Source: Sclerurus mexicanus
Taxonomy: Eukaryota > Chordata > Aves > Passeriformes > Furnariidae
Assembly (NCBI GenBank): GCA_013396755.1
Contig: VWZF01003333.1
Coordinates: 1,163,363 to 1,227,362 of the forward strand
Length of the DNA: 64,000 nucleotides
Direction of reading: 5' to 3'
The position numbers were made by a program, and so were the translations under genes. Under the pieces are notes generated by a model. That model searched no databases, was not told where the DNA came from, and saw only the letters and a program-made list of their open reading frames with translations. Shown in pieces: positions 55,401 to 64,000 of this stretch; position 1 is the first letter of the stretch; each line of letters opens with the position of its first letter.

Positions 55401-56187
55401 CTGAATACAACCATTACCAGTGATGCCTCTCAAACTCCCCAACAAACTATAGGAAAACAAAACCCAATTCAAAACCGATCGCGGGAAAACTGGAATCTCA
55501 ACCTTTCTCTCATGCCATAAATGGGGCCCTTCCTTAACCAAAGGTGGAAAGTCACGCCTAGCAAGGCGAAGCTTCACGCCATCCTCTTCTCCTCGCTGCC
55601 TGGGGTTCCGTGCCCCACGGGGCTGCAGAGCAGCACCCCGGCAAACGAGGAGGGTGTCACCCAGCGCACGCACGGCTGCCCCCGCCCCCCTCCCGGCACT
55701 GCTCCGCTGTCCGCCCCCGGCCGGGATGCCGGCGGCTCCCGGGATGCGGGATGCTCACCCGGCGGTTGCGGTCTGCCTCCCGCACCTCCTCCTCCTCGGG
55801 GCCTTGGCGGATGAGCGCCTTCAGCACGATGCTGTTGTTGGTGCAGCAGGCTCGGAAGAGGGTGAGCGCCTCGGGGCTGTCGCGCTCGTCCCCGTCCTGG
55901 GACCAGCGGTCCTCGTCGTCGTCGTCTAGCCCCACCGGCGGGTAGAAAGAGTCGTCCGAGGCGATGCTGCAAGTGTCGGCCAGCTCGGAGAAGTCCTCGT
56001 ACTCCTCGTAGTCCTCCTCCTCATCCTCCTCCTCCCCGTCCTGGTCCGGCCCCTGGGCGGCAGCCCCCTCGGTGCCCTGCTCGGGGCTGCTATCCGCCTC
56101 GGCGCCGGGCCCCTCCTTCGCCGCGGCGGACGCGGGGCAGACCCGCTCCCCGGCCAGCTGCTCGCCGTGCCCGGACAGCAGCACCAT
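14600..56187 (-). CDS. ANKRD33B: ANKRD33B, ankyrin repeat domain-containing protein 33B (complete four-exon coding span)
   Basis: Joining 56187-55759, 27487-27358, 22290-22150 and 15450-14600 on the minus strand gives one open frame of 516 residues. Residues about 50-66 are a Glu/Asp-rich tract, followed by SIASDDSFYP, a signature I know from the human N terminus. About five ankyrin repeats span residues 105-275, with the clearest cores NTALITAAQAG (177-187) and FGFTALMKSAMQG (210-222). The C-terminal half carries SVGKRRLAVQEIL (355-367), a basic block ending in KVRVSKAPPPTFQP (about 447-460), and LQIPKWRYKE followed by a charged, probably helical tail (475-508). All match human ANKRD33B as I remember it. 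There is no signal peptide or membrane segment, so a soluble intracellular scaffold is expected. The paralogue ANKRD33 (Panky) represses CRX-driven photoreceptor transcription; the molecular role of 33B is poorly defined. No frameshift or premature stop is present. Confidence 0.95.
15454..15469 (+). repeat. A16 homopolymer at the exon 4 acceptor
   Basis: Sixteen consecutive A on the plus strand form the poly-T part of the polypyrimidine tract directly upstream of the exon 4 splice acceptor. A homopolymer of this length is likely to vary in length between individuals. Confidence 0.95.
16085..16205 (+). mobile_element. Ancient CR1-like LINE 3' end
   Basis: The plus strand reads GAGATGGACCTTCAGTCTGA and then AGAACAGCTGTTCTCATCT. 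This resembles the amniote CR1/L3 3' end that reads roughly ATGGACCTTGGTCTGACCCAG...GCTGTTCTTATG. The preceding AGGATGGTAACAAGGGTGAT may also belong to the element. It is much more diverged than the CR1 copies in intron 1, and its 5' boundary is uncertain. Confidence 0.5.
18709..18756. repeat. 12-bp perfect inverted repeat
   Basis: CTTTTAGGAAAA at 18709-18720 is mirrored by TTTTCCTAAAAG at 18745-18756, with a 24-nt spacer. It could form a short hairpin. No associated element was recognised. Confidence 0.8.
21110..21720 (+). mobile_element. Endogenous retrovirus fragment with LTR-like 3' part
   Basis: The right-hand part (about 21553-21717) has the look of an avian LTR: it opens TGTAAC, contains TGTAATAAAAAGCCCTGTCC and a later AATAAAGAATGCCC, and reaches CTACA. 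From memory, AATAAAGAATGCC near the 3' end is typical of bird ERVL-type LTRs. Upstream lies a purine-rich stretch (about 21503-21540) like a polypurine tract. Further left is a 93-codon open frame (21194-21475), rich in Pro and Ser, that I cannot assign. A 17-bp direct repeat occurs at 21123-21139 and 21168-21184. No target-site duplication was found, so the edges are approximate. Confidence 0.5.
22150..22290 (-). CDS. ANKRD33B: ANKRD33B coding exon 3 (residues 187-234, ankyrin repeats)
   Basis: The acceptor is a pyrimidine-rich tract ending ctttaaAG and the donor is GTATGC. The 141-nt exon completes Gly187, then encodes HITITNYLLNYFPGLDIE and NAFGFTALMKSAMQGRTECV, and ends one base into Gly234 (phase 1). 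This covers the second half of ankyrin repeat 3 and most of repeat 4. The TALM and AMQG positions match the ankyrin TPLH and hydrophobic-helix consensus. Identity to the human exon is very high. Confidence 0.95.
22291..27357 (-). other. ANKRD33B: ANKRD33B intron 2
   Basis: This 5.07-kb intron runs from donor GTAAGG to acceptor TTTAAAG. It is AT-leaning unique sequence with short poly-A/T stretches near 25.1 and 25.5 kb. No gene or well-defined repeat was recognised. Confidence 0.85.
27358..27487 (-). CDS. ANKRD33B: ANKRD33B coding exon 2 (residues 144-187, ankyrin repeats)
   Basis: This 130-nt exon is bounded by an acceptor reading ...ttacttacAG and a donor GTAAGG. It starts in phase 0 with NGLIVACYQGYVDIV and continues to HLDVNWQDNEGN and TALITAAQA, leaving one base of a Gly codon. 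The residues fit the end of the second and the front of the third ankyrin repeat, and they are nearly identical to the human protein over this stretch. The track frame seen at this locus reads past the donor into intron, so its C-terminal extension is not real. Confidence 0.95.
30331..30400 (+). repeat. G-run and polypyrimidine low-complexity tract
   Basis: Seven G are followed by about 60 nt made almost entirely of T and C, including a T10 and a C6 run. This is low-complexity sequence with no recognised role. Confidence 0.85.
35876..36073 (+). mobile_element. CR1 LINE 3' end, plus orientation
   Basis: The sequence follows the avian CR1 3' terminus: GGTGAGGCACTGG, TGCCCAGAAAAGTTGTAGATG, GTGTTCAAGGCCAGGTTGGA, GCAACCTGGTCTA, then TTGGAACTAGATGATCTTTA. 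It ends in the CR1-type microsatellite tail CATTCTTTGATTCTGTGATTCTA. The copy is 5'-truncated to about 200 bp, as is usual for CR1, and moderately diverged. Confidence 0.92.
37597..37720 (+). repeat. A/C-rich low-complexity tract with (AAC)n
   Basis: The stretch is nearly devoid of T and G and contains five to six AAC units at about 37643-37663, flanked by A-runs interrupted by C. Confidence 0.85.
37891..37938 (+). mobile_element. Short CR1 LINE 3' terminal fragment
   Basis: AACTAGATGAGCTTTAAAGT followed by CCCTTCCAACCCATGATTCTA is the last 45-50 nt of a CR1 element in plus orientation, including the start of its ATTCTATA-type tail. Similarity fades upstream, so the copy is either very short or degraded. 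Confidence 0.8.
38492..38545. repeat. Poly-A and poly-T pair
   Basis: A run of A (38497-38509) is followed 22 nt later by a run of 13 T (38532-38544). The two runs could pair as a weak hairpin. No retroelement body is attached to either run. Confidence 0.8.
40440..40461 (+). repeat. A22 homopolymer
   Basis: Twenty-two uninterrupted A on the plus strand. No retroposed coding sequence was recognised immediately upstream, so it is probably a simple repeat, not a retrogene tail. Confidence 0.95.
42427..42441 (+). repeat. Short (TG)n microsatellite
   Basis: Seven TG units plus one base, within unique intronic sequence. Confidence 0.9.
45273..45543 (-). mobile_element. CR1 LINE 3' portion, minus orientation, with internal deletion
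   Basis: Read on the plus strand the copy begins AGAATCATAGGATCATTATG and GTTGGAAAAGACCTCTAAGA, the reverse complement of a CR1 tail. It continues through CCAGGGATGGTGACT-like and CTGTTCCAATGCTTAACCA. It ends TCCTATCACTTGTTACCTGG and GAAGTGGCTGACCCCCACCT. About 75 nt usually found between the CCAATGCTT and the CCTCTGTCCTATC segments are missing, judged from memory of the CR1 consensus. Confidence 0.93.
47987..48030 (+). repeat. Two-copy 22-bp tandem repeat
   Basis: AAATCTACCAGCAGTTTTTA (+GT) is followed immediately by AAATCTACCGCTAGTTTTTA (+GT), with three mismatches between the two copies. A third, eroded CTCTACC follows at 48035. Confidence 0.85.
49769..49830. repeat. Long imperfect inverted repeat (hairpin) of 62 nt
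   Basis: The arms 49769-49797 and 49801-49830 pair almost throughout: about 26 of 29 positions pair (one G-T wobble), with three mismatches, one bulged C and a 3-nt apex. Core matches are GTTCCTAAGA against TCTTGGGAAC and CCTCAA against TTGAGG. No target-site duplication or known transposon end was recognised. Confidence 0.85.
52438..52473. repeat. (AT)18 microsatellite
   Basis: Thirty-six nucleotides of perfect AT alternation in intron 1. It is self-complementary and likely polymorphic. Confidence 0.97.
54355..54406. repeat. 17-bp perfect inverted repeat with 18-nt loop
   Basis: AGCTGGAGCCCAAACCC (54355-54371) is exactly complementary to GGGTTTGGGCTCCAGCT (54390-54406). The arms are GC-rich, so the predicted hairpin is stable. 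It lies in intron 1, about 1.4 kb from exon 1. Confidence 0.92.
55759..56187 (-). CDS. ANKRD33B: ANKRD33B coding exon 1 (residues 1-143)
   Basis: The ATG at 56187-56185 has a strong Kozak context (GCC before it, G after it) and begins MVLLSG, close to human MVLLAG. The exon encodes an Ala/Glu/Gly-rich N terminus, a long acidic tract, the SIASDDSFYP signature at about residues 74-83 and the first ankyrin helix pair (ALTLFRACCTNN, VLKALIRQG). It ends in phase 0 after residues DRNRR at a GTGAGC donor (55758-55753). The frame stays open upstream of the ATG back to at least 56319 without an ATG. Several short runs of GAG/GAC codons make the acidic tract prone to length variation. Confidence 0.93.
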
Positions 56188-56210
56188 GGCGGGGCCGGGG
56201 CCGGGCCGCG

Positions 56211-56211
56211 N
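56211..56211. other. Unresolved base (N) in the 5' UTR
   Basis: A single ambiguous base lies 24 nt upstream of the ANKRD33B start codon within very GC-rich sequence. It probably reflects sequencing difficulty or a joined gap of unknown true size, so spacing in the 5' UTR should be treated with caution. Confidence 0.9.
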
Positions 56212-56314
56212 GGATGTCCGGAGCGTCCCCGGGCTCTCCGGCCGCAGTCCGTGCCGTGCCGTGCCGCGCCGCGGTGCTCGGAGGGGCCTGGGCGAAGAGG
56301 TGGCCCGCGGCGAG

Positions 56315-56330
56315 CCCACCCGCGGGTGGG
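56315..56330. promoter_or_regulatory. 16-bp GC palindrome upstream of ANKRD33B
   Basis: CCCACCCGCGGGTGGG is its own reverse complement. It contains two inverted CACCC-type cores, the class of site bound by SP/KLF zinc-finger factors. It lies about 130 nt upstream of the start codon, in the 5' UTR or core promoter. Confidence 0.6.
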
Positions 56331-56420
56331 AGAGGCGGCGGCTGCCGTGGGTCCCTCGGCACGAACTGCGTGGTCCCGAGAGCCGCGATTGCAGCGCTGT
56401 GCGCGAAAACTTTCCAGGAA

Positions 56421-59400
56421 TACAGCTAGCCTCGGTGGAATTCGTCTTTTGAAATAAATACTGGAACTATGGAGAACGTTCGCGCAGAGTTCCCGTGCTT
56501 TGAAGCAGAGCTTTAAAAGCAAGTAATTCATTAAATCAGCCCTCACAGTTTACCAACTGTAGAGACGTCAGCCACTGAATTTTTATGGAAGGCATTTGGA
56601 GATTAGATTTAGAGGAATAATGCATGTATAAATTGACTTCCTGCTTTGTCACAGTTCCTCTAAAATCTCTTTTCCCTTTCAAATGCCATGGATTAACAGT
56701 GTTCTCTGGCAGGGAACAGTGGGGAGAAGCCCTTTGGTGAACAAAATAGGATATTTGCTTTCTTCAACAGCTCTTTGAAGTGAACCTCATATATTTGACA
56801 TCCTTCAGCAGGTGAATGTCTGGAGTCCAATTCCCTGCCTGGCTGACAGGAGAGAAATGAGCTGGTATCTCTGCACAAGGTGAGGCAGAGTATGATCCAC
56901 ACTTTTTACACTAAAAGAAGGCACGAACAAGAAGTAAAATGTAACTGCAAGTAAAGGGGTCTGAATAGTAGGTGTTTATAGCCTTTTGTGAAAACATTGT
57001 GTAAACCAGACGCGGTAACACAAAGCGCAGCACACTCAGCACCCAGTAGGAGGATATCTGTAATCAGAATTAGTATTACATAGCTCCCTGATTGGCTGCT
57101 TCTGCAAAGGAGCTAAACTGGGAAAGAAGGAGATTAAACCTTCTCTTACCTCCAGACACCTCTGAGATCATAGATGATGTGCATTGCCAGCTATGCTCAT
57201 ACTCATGCTGTCTGTCTGCTGTTATTTCCTTGGGTAAAGAAAGGCCCTCACTCCAATACTGTATGCATCTGTTCCCAAATCAAATGCTTCTGAGATGGCT
57301 TCACCTGAAGCATGACAGCTCCATAGGATTCACTTTTTACACTTATTGCCCATCCACTTCTTAAGTGTTTGCATTCACAGAGTTTAAGGGCTCCATTCAT
57401 TTAATGTCTTCTTTCCAGCTCGGTTAGTGTGGCCAAGAACTGCTCAGCACAATGTTACATCTTATAATATTTTAGAAGCGCTTCATTTTTGCTTGTGACC
57501 CTGAAGCTGCAGGAAGCATTTGAGTTGTTCTCAGCCTGAACTCACTGTGAAAGCTCACAAAGATGTTTGGCTCTGGTAACTTCAAATAGCAACAAAAGCC
57601 CCACAAAATAATTCTAACTACAGAGGAACGAAGATTTTTTTGGGATGAAGATTCAGCTCATCTGTAAGAACTCATTAATCAAATATACTTGCTTTGTTTC
57701 TGTCTTATAATTTCAGAAGAATAAAGATTTACTTTATTTAACAGATTGGGTTTTTTTAATTATATGGAATTTTTAGCAAAGATGCAGTAACTTTGAATAG
57801 GGGAAAAAACCAACCAACCAAACAAAAACCAGCAAAAAAATAACACTGAAAAAATGGAATTCTAACTAGAGGGAAACCACACTTATTTCAACAGAGGAAA
57901 AAAGTTTGATTCTGAAAAGTTGAGTTTTTTGTTTTCAAAGTTTACCTTACCAGCTTATTAATAGAGAATAAATGAATCAGTTTTCTTCCACAGCTATAGT
58001 GGTTCTGCAGGGATCTCAGAGGCGAAAACTGTTTTCTCTCACCTAAGCCTGACACTTTCATCTTTTCTCTCAATGAATAGCGCTATATTGCTTGAACTTT
58101 CAAAGCAAGGTACAGAGCAGATGTGGTGTTTCCCATTGAGTTTTTCACTTTTACAACTGCTATTGAGACTATTTCAAATTATTCAGTCTCTGTGCAGCTT
58201 GGCAATAAGCTGCCACAGAAAGGTGCAGCTAATTGTTACATGACTCTTTAAGATGCTGATGCAGCCACTTATCTTGTCACAGAATCTCCCACCAAGGCTA
58301 ATGTGCTTGGGCACAGTTATAGATGTAAACCAGGTATGATGCCTGGTTTTCTGGTTCTTTCAGTAACACAGCTTGCACATGACAAACAGCATTTTTTGTT
58401 ACTTGTGTTTCAGTGTGTAAATCAAATTAAAAGAATGTGAGGAAAGGCCATAGAGTAAGTCTGCAAATGCTTTCAAATTATTAAAAAATAAAAGCTGTTT
58501 CCATGGCATTTGTAGAGGACAGCCTCAATCTTTCATCTAGAAAAGAAACTACTTAATATAATTGAAGTTAAATGCTGGTATTTATAAACTTTAGTAATAA
58601 AGGCAAAGAAATAAACATTATCATCTTAAAGCAAATACCCTAGAATTATTAGTCATTACCATCATCTGTATCTCATCAAAATTTATTGCTGGGAATTACA
58701 AGTCAGGAAATTAAAGTACCCAGAGCAGATACCACCTGTCCCTATGCAGACAAAGCTTCCCTTGAAGAAATTGATTTTTGGAGTGACTATAGTGTGGGAT
58801 GCCCCTCTTTTGCCTCATTAAGGCTTGTAAGCCATCCCATTGACAAACAATTCTGAGACTGAGATTTAATGAGATTCATATGCAACAGTAAAGATGATAG
58901 TAAGATAAACAGTAAGACTCAGTGACTGTTATGTGTCCTTCTCACATTCAACAATTTGACCTAAGGAAACAATTCATAACGCTCTGAAAGTTATTGCCAA
59001 TATTCTTAAAAATTGAAATCTAATCAGAACAAAAGCATGGTTTCCAAAATAAAATATGTTTTGTTTTTGTTGTTTACATTGTTTAGGTGCCTGCAATTTC
59101 TGAATAACAAGAAGCCTGTTTATGTTTTATTTTTACCCACCTGCCATCTATGCACTCATTTTTGAAATTGAGTATTTTTCTCTCTTTAGTTTATCTGCCT
59201 GTAAAAATCTACCAGACAAGAATCTGAGGCATTTAGATAAGACAAGAATCTTAGCATTTGTTGGTAAGGCATTTAGGCTGTTTAGGTACCTTCCTGGTGT
59301 GTTCCCACAAACTGGCAACTTAAACAGTTCCAGTAATTCAAGGGTTTTACAAATTCTTGCTTGCACATCAGGTAGGTTTTTCTGCAGCCACTTGGCTCCT

Positions 59401-62400
59401 CACCCGTTACTTTGGAGGTTTTTGCTGGGAGTAGGTGAAAGGATGGAGCAGCATATCATTACCTGGCAGTACCTGCAATTGTAGCAATACCACAGTATTA
59501 AACATGAGAACCATCTTGCTTCCTTACTTTCTCTCTCTGTTGAACAGCTTGTAAAAACTCTTTCTGAGATGCACAGAGGATGTTCCTGTGGAAGTTGGAC
59601 CTTTCTTTCATGGCACTTCCACTAGCACCACCAAAGGAAGTATTCAGATCACAAGGAAAGTTCTCTCGAGCAATCTGCCTCTCTTCAGACATGGGAGAGG
59701 AGCAGAAACCTCCAAAAGGCCAGGGTGAGGAGTGGGTTTAGTGAAGTGACCTAAGTCAGCATCACCCCAGCACTAACCTGGTCCATGCCAAGGATCACAA
59801 CAGGTGGATGGAAGAAACATGGACAGTGAGAGAAACAAGGTTTTAGAAGAGATGAGGTGTTGCTTTTTATTGACAACATCTTTTGGATTTTGGGAGACAG
59901 ACTTTCAGTATTACTGCCTCCAAACTTTGCTCTGGTCCTCAAGACGGACTGGTTGCAGCTTCAAAAACTGGCTGCTTGAAGTTAGTCTCAAGACAATGTT
60001 TAGGCGTGTATGTAAGCAAACCAGTTTCTGGGAGTTGCTGAATTCTTGGCAGGGCTAGTGGACTAATAAATCCAGCCCCATGTTTATTATGGCTTTTGAT
60101 TTGGATGATTAGGTAGCTGTTGTGAGGCATCAAAGTACAATTAACCTAGTCAAAAAACATCAGGTGGTGTACTACTATCAAGGCACATGTGAAGAAGGCA
60201 TTTGAGGTGAAGAGCTAATTTGAAGAAATGATTGAGGAAACATTTCCTCTCAATTACAAGGAGCCAAGAGAGACAGAGTTTGCTTTCATATTTACCCTGT
60301 TTGGGGGATTGGGGGCATTGCAATGGGGAGAGCACTTAAAAATGAACAGATTCAGCAAAACTTGCCAAGACTGTCCCACTTAAAAAGTCCTTTGGAAGGA
60401 GCAGGGTTGGAGCCTCAGTTTTTCTAAGATCTGGCCAAGATCTGATGTGAAATCCTGCTTGATCTGAAAAGTAACATCTGCTAAGGAGCTATGGGTGGAA
60501 GTTGCAACATGTTTCCTAGAAACCAAAGGCTTGAGCTGAATGATGAGAGCAGAGCCAGAGAATAAGACATATTAGCAATCATCTTGCTAAATGCTAGTGA
60601 TTTCTCAGTTGTTGGTGTTTTCCAGCAGGCACTCAGTCAGGTTTACTGCTGTTTAAAGCATCTGTAATACTAGCCCACTGGCATCTCTGTGCAGTTAACA
60701 CAGTGAAGTATAAAAAAGTAATATAGTTCATTTAATTTAATTTACTAGCTATGACTGAAAACAATTGGTGTTCTGCTTTTAATATGAACCTGTTTTTTGT
60801 TTCTACTGAAATCCAAAGCATGGACCTTTCTAGAAAAAGAGTACTTCCTCAAGGCATGGTCTTGTGTCTAGCTGTTGTCAGCTTAGCTTGTAGTCAAACC
60901 CTGCAAGTGTGCCAGTGCTGAGCTGAGCTCCCTGAGGATAGCAGTGGTTAGTAGTAGGTAGGTCTCCCAAGTGTGCTAGTTCTGAGCAGGTAGGACATTT
61001 CCCTGATAGCAAGGAGCATGTGGAAGGTGTGCACCTAACACCTAAGCACCTAAGTTGGTGGGACTCAGCTTTATTGGAGGAAGTCTGGAAGCTACTTAAC
61101 TCTTTTTGAATTATTTCTAGAAGACTGTAAAGGACAAGAGTTGTAACATTAGTAAGGCACATCGAATGTGCTAATGGTCTGCTTTTATGTGTGGTTTGGT
61201 ATTTTTGAATGTGGTAGGTAGAAGACTGACAGTGGAAGAACCAGTGCAAGTGAAGAGGGAAGAGATGGATGGCGTTCAAGGTCCCACAGAGCTGCTCTTT
61301 TCAAATATATGATACTGCAAAATATGATGATGGTGAAGATCCTTGAGGCTTTTCAATAATTCTGCAGCATGGAACTTCTCTTTTCATATTTCTCTCAATT
61401 TCTGTCTTAGGAAATTTCTTAGGAGAAAACTGTTGAAAATTTGTTATTGTCCAGATGCTGCTTTATTAAAATACTGAGGAAAATCAGAAATTTGCATAAA
61501 ATCTTTGTCTGGGGGTCTGCCATCTCTGAAGAGCAAATTACAAAAATCACGTCTTCGAAATATTTGCTTTTTCTTTTTTTGCATATTATTTTTTAAAATG
61601 TTACACAACCACATAATAATGTCTTGATTTGTCAGTGGATTTCTCTTTCATTGGACAGAGGCTAACAAAGTTTGAGAACAGGAGAAAAAAATGCTTCTCA
61701 AATGATAAGTTTAATATTATTTTTCTGTGTTTTGATATCTTTTACCAAAATAACACAATACTAGAAATTAATAGATGTATAAACATTATTAGGAAAGATA
61801 ATCCCATATATATTCCATTACTAGATTAAAATTATTGGATCATCAGTGGGGGGTGTGGGGATGACTGGTTTAATGGGCATGTGAATTTATTTGTGAATTG
61901 TTATCTTATTTTTGCACTCTACTGTAGCAGAAGACTCCCCACACACATGCATGAATATGTGTCATTCAACTGGGTATCTAGAATAAAAATGTAATGTTAT
62001 TTTTATACCAAAATCTTTTATTCCTCCCTAAAGGAATTACTTTCCACATAAAGAGAATAAACCATGTACTTGCTCCACATTTTCCTAAAACTATTCCTCT
62101 TCATTTGTTATGAAGTTATGCAACCAAAAATAGGCTGGTTTGATGCTGGTATGAATAAGCCTGCTGATGCCATTCCATATGGAGAAAGTGTGTAGCATGT
62201 CTACCCTGACACTTCTGATCAGTTCACTCCTCTTCTACAGATTTCCTGCACGACTGTGGGAGATTTGAGCCTTTCCATCCCTGAGGTTTTGCTCCTGAAT
62301 GACAATAATGGTACATCTGTCTACTCCTGGGATGTTTGGCACCTAAGGGCATTACCATTTGATAGAAGTTCTGACAGCGTTTGACTTCAAGTCATGGATG

Positions 62401-64000
62401 TACCCCAGATATGTGTTCATCTGTCGTTACTGTTGACCCACATCAGTGAACTGTAAAGAAGTCAGTGATAAATTTATCCTAATTTTAATCTTTCTGACAA
62501 ACCCTAGAGAAAGCCTTAATATGTGACCCAGTTTCTATTACTTAAAATATTATGGGTTTAATCCTCTTTCTAGTTCAGTTTTGTCTAATTCAAACTGGGG
62601 GTTGGACATGCTGTCTAATGCAATCCAGTACTGGAGAAATATTGATATAAAAGCAGAAACAGAAATAATATCACAAAGTAAAGAAATTAAAGGGGAAATC
62701 TAGAAGTTGCTGTCATATTTTTTTAATATATACCATCTCATTATATTATCCACTCTTCTGTGAGAATTTGGAGTGCTTTAGAATATAACTTGCATTGAAT
62801 GACATGTTTAAGCAAAATATCTCACCTCATGCTGGAAAGGTGAATGCCATAACCATTTTACAGATGCTGAAATTGAATTGCAGACTACTCAAATGCAGCA
62901 GAGCATTGTACAATATAACATCAAACATACAGATGTCTTATTTTCGCATTACTCAAATGCTTCAAATGACTCATGGTTTAAATGGCATATCTATACCTAT
63001 ATAATCAGGCAGATGAGGAATAGGCTATGGTTTCTCACTGGGACCATTAGAGAAATCCATCTGAACACATGTAGTATAGCTCCATCAAGGGCTACAAGTG
63101 TCAGTCTTGGAACTATTTGTCTTTTCAGAACGTAATGAATTCTGACCAGGAAATTATAAGTAGCTCCTTAGGGGTATAGTGGATTTTTCTCCACTTGTTT
63201 CCTCTACACTCTTAAATATAAACCAGGATACTGAGATATAAAGTGGTCTCCAGCAAGGCCATGTCGGTATTTTGTTGCTTTAGTACAGGATTTAAGAGTT
63301 TCTATTTGTTTTTTCATACAGTATCAAAATAATAACACACTATATTTGGAACTGTGATTCCTTGTATGTGCAATGAATCATCCTCAGAGGATTCCTTGTT
63401 TTTCCTCTCCCACCTCTTCCTGAGATAATTGGTCTTTCTGGTGTTAACTGGTGTTTCACCAGAATATGGAATCAGATGAATAACCAGAGGATTGCATAAA
63501 AAGAAAAATATGCTTACATGTTCTGGAAAGGCCTTGTGCATGTATTTAAGTGGTTTAAAGAATTAGTGCCCTGATAAGATGTGTGTGGTTTGAAAGCATT
63601 TTAGAAACTCACAAAATAATTGTGGGACTATTATTGTTTTCATATTGTGTGTATTATGTGTTAGCTTTCCTTATCTCTAATAGGATCATACTCATTTTCA
63701 TCTTTGCAGAAATGAAGGTTCTTCAAGATTATTTAATGTTTTCCTGAAATCATTTAAATTGCCATATTGCCACGTTAAAATAAACAGATGCTTATCTCAC
63801 CCAATGGTTCCCTTGTTTCTCAGTATTTTCATAATGCGATTTTCACGAATGACAAACATCATGGGACTCATCCCAGGAGATGTTCAAGTGAAAGCAGATT
63901 ATCTGTAAAGCATTCCTCTTTAGAAAGCATACCTCCCATGTGATTGCTATTTAAGCAATGTTAAATATCCTACTCACTTTTTCATCCCTTTTTATCAGAA
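56421..64000. other. Upstream flank of ANKRD33B
   Basis: The sequence returns to AT-leaning composition directly after the CpG island. No exon of ROPN1L, the upstream neighbour in mammals, was recognised. An A/C-rich stretch lies at 57804-57842. The open frames at 59122-59484 (plus) and 60878-61279 (minus) show no domain or codon pattern that supports coding. Confidence 0.6.

Larger units (their letters stand above)
27488..55758 (-). other. ANKRD33B: ANKRD33B intron 1
   Basis: This 28.3-kb first intron runs from the GTGAGC donor in the CpG island to the TTACAG acceptor. It contains three CR1 pieces (35.9, 37.9 and 45.3 kb), several simple repeats and two striking inverted repeats (49.8 and 54.4 kb). 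The open frames scattered through it are short, have no domain signatures and are not flanked by convincing splice sites. No nested gene is supported. Confidence 0.85.
55560..56420 (-). promoter_or_regulatory. ANKRD33B: CpG island with ANKRD33B 5' UTR and probable promoter
   Basis: This is the only long GC- and CpG-dense block in the window, in contrast with the AT-leaning surroundings. It contains exon 1, the 5' UTR and the start of intron 1. No convincing TATA box lies just upstream, which fits a CpG-island promoter with dispersed start sites. The exact transcription start cannot be placed from sequence. GC-box-like runs lie upstream of the ATG, with a 16-bp palindrome at 56315-56330 and a run of GTGCC units near 56249-56266. 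Confidence 0.7.

Noticed and set aside
55521..56457. Several overlapping open frames on both strands in the CpG island
   Set aside because: GC-rich sequence has few stop codons; these are shadows of ANKRD33B exon 1 or its 5' UTR.
59498..59692. 64-codon ATG frame on the minus strand in the interval where ROPN1L might be expected
   Set aside because: The residues do not resemble ROPN1L or any family I recognise, and the flanks lack clear splice signals.
60878..61279. 133-codon open frame on the minus strand
   Set aside because: It begins with TTG and shows no domain; its Cys/Ser/Thr-rich composition suggests a decayed repeat at best, which I could not identify.
1..64000. CRISPR arrays, operons, tRNA or rRNA genes
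   Set aside because: The window is vertebrate intron and flank; no spaced repeat array, cloverleaf with A/B boxes or rRNA segment was seen.

Overview
The window is vertebrate nuclear DNA, most likely from a bird. Almost all of it is AT-leaning non-coding sequence. The coding sequence sits in four exons flanked by GT/AG splice sites, and there is one strong CpG island. The recognisable interspersed repeats are mainly CR1 LINE 3' ends, plus one LTR-like piece of an endogenous retrovirus. No Alu, B1 or full-length L1 material was seen. I cannot fix the species.

One protein-coding gene is supported: ANKRD33B (ankyrin repeat domain 33B), complete and on the minus strand. Its coding exons are 56187-55759, 27487-27358, 22290-22150 and 15450-14600. 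The phases are compatible (0, 1, 1) and together they give 1551 nt, or 516 residues plus a stop. The human protein is of similar length (about 490 residues from memory). The first intron is about 28.3 kb, the second 5.1 kb and the third 6.7 kb. Exon 1 lies inside a CpG island at about 55.56-56.42 kb, which also holds the 5' UTR and probably the promoter.

Layout by plus-strand coordinate: 1-14.6 kb is the downstream flank, including a 3' UTR of unknown length and a decayed LINE reverse-transcriptase fragment near 6.8-7.0 kb. 14.6-15.45 kb is the last exon. 15.45-22.15 kb is intron 3, with an old CR1 tail and an ERV/LTR-like segment at 21.1-21.7 kb. 22.15-22.29 kb is exon 3, 22.29-27.36 kb is intron 2 and 27.36-27.49 kb is exon 2. 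27.5-55.76 kb is intron 1, with three CR1 pieces, simple repeats and two notable hairpin-forming inverted repeats. 55.76-56.19 kb is the exon 1 coding part. 56.4-64 kb is upstream flank with no recognised gene. In mammals the neighbours are ROPN1L upstream and DAP downstream; neither is visible here.

I found no new multi-gene system. The items most worth a second look are the two hairpins in intron 1 (49.8 and 54.4 kb), the LINE reverse-transcriptase remnant, the LTR-like segment, and the promoter-proximal palindrome and homeodomain-type sites.
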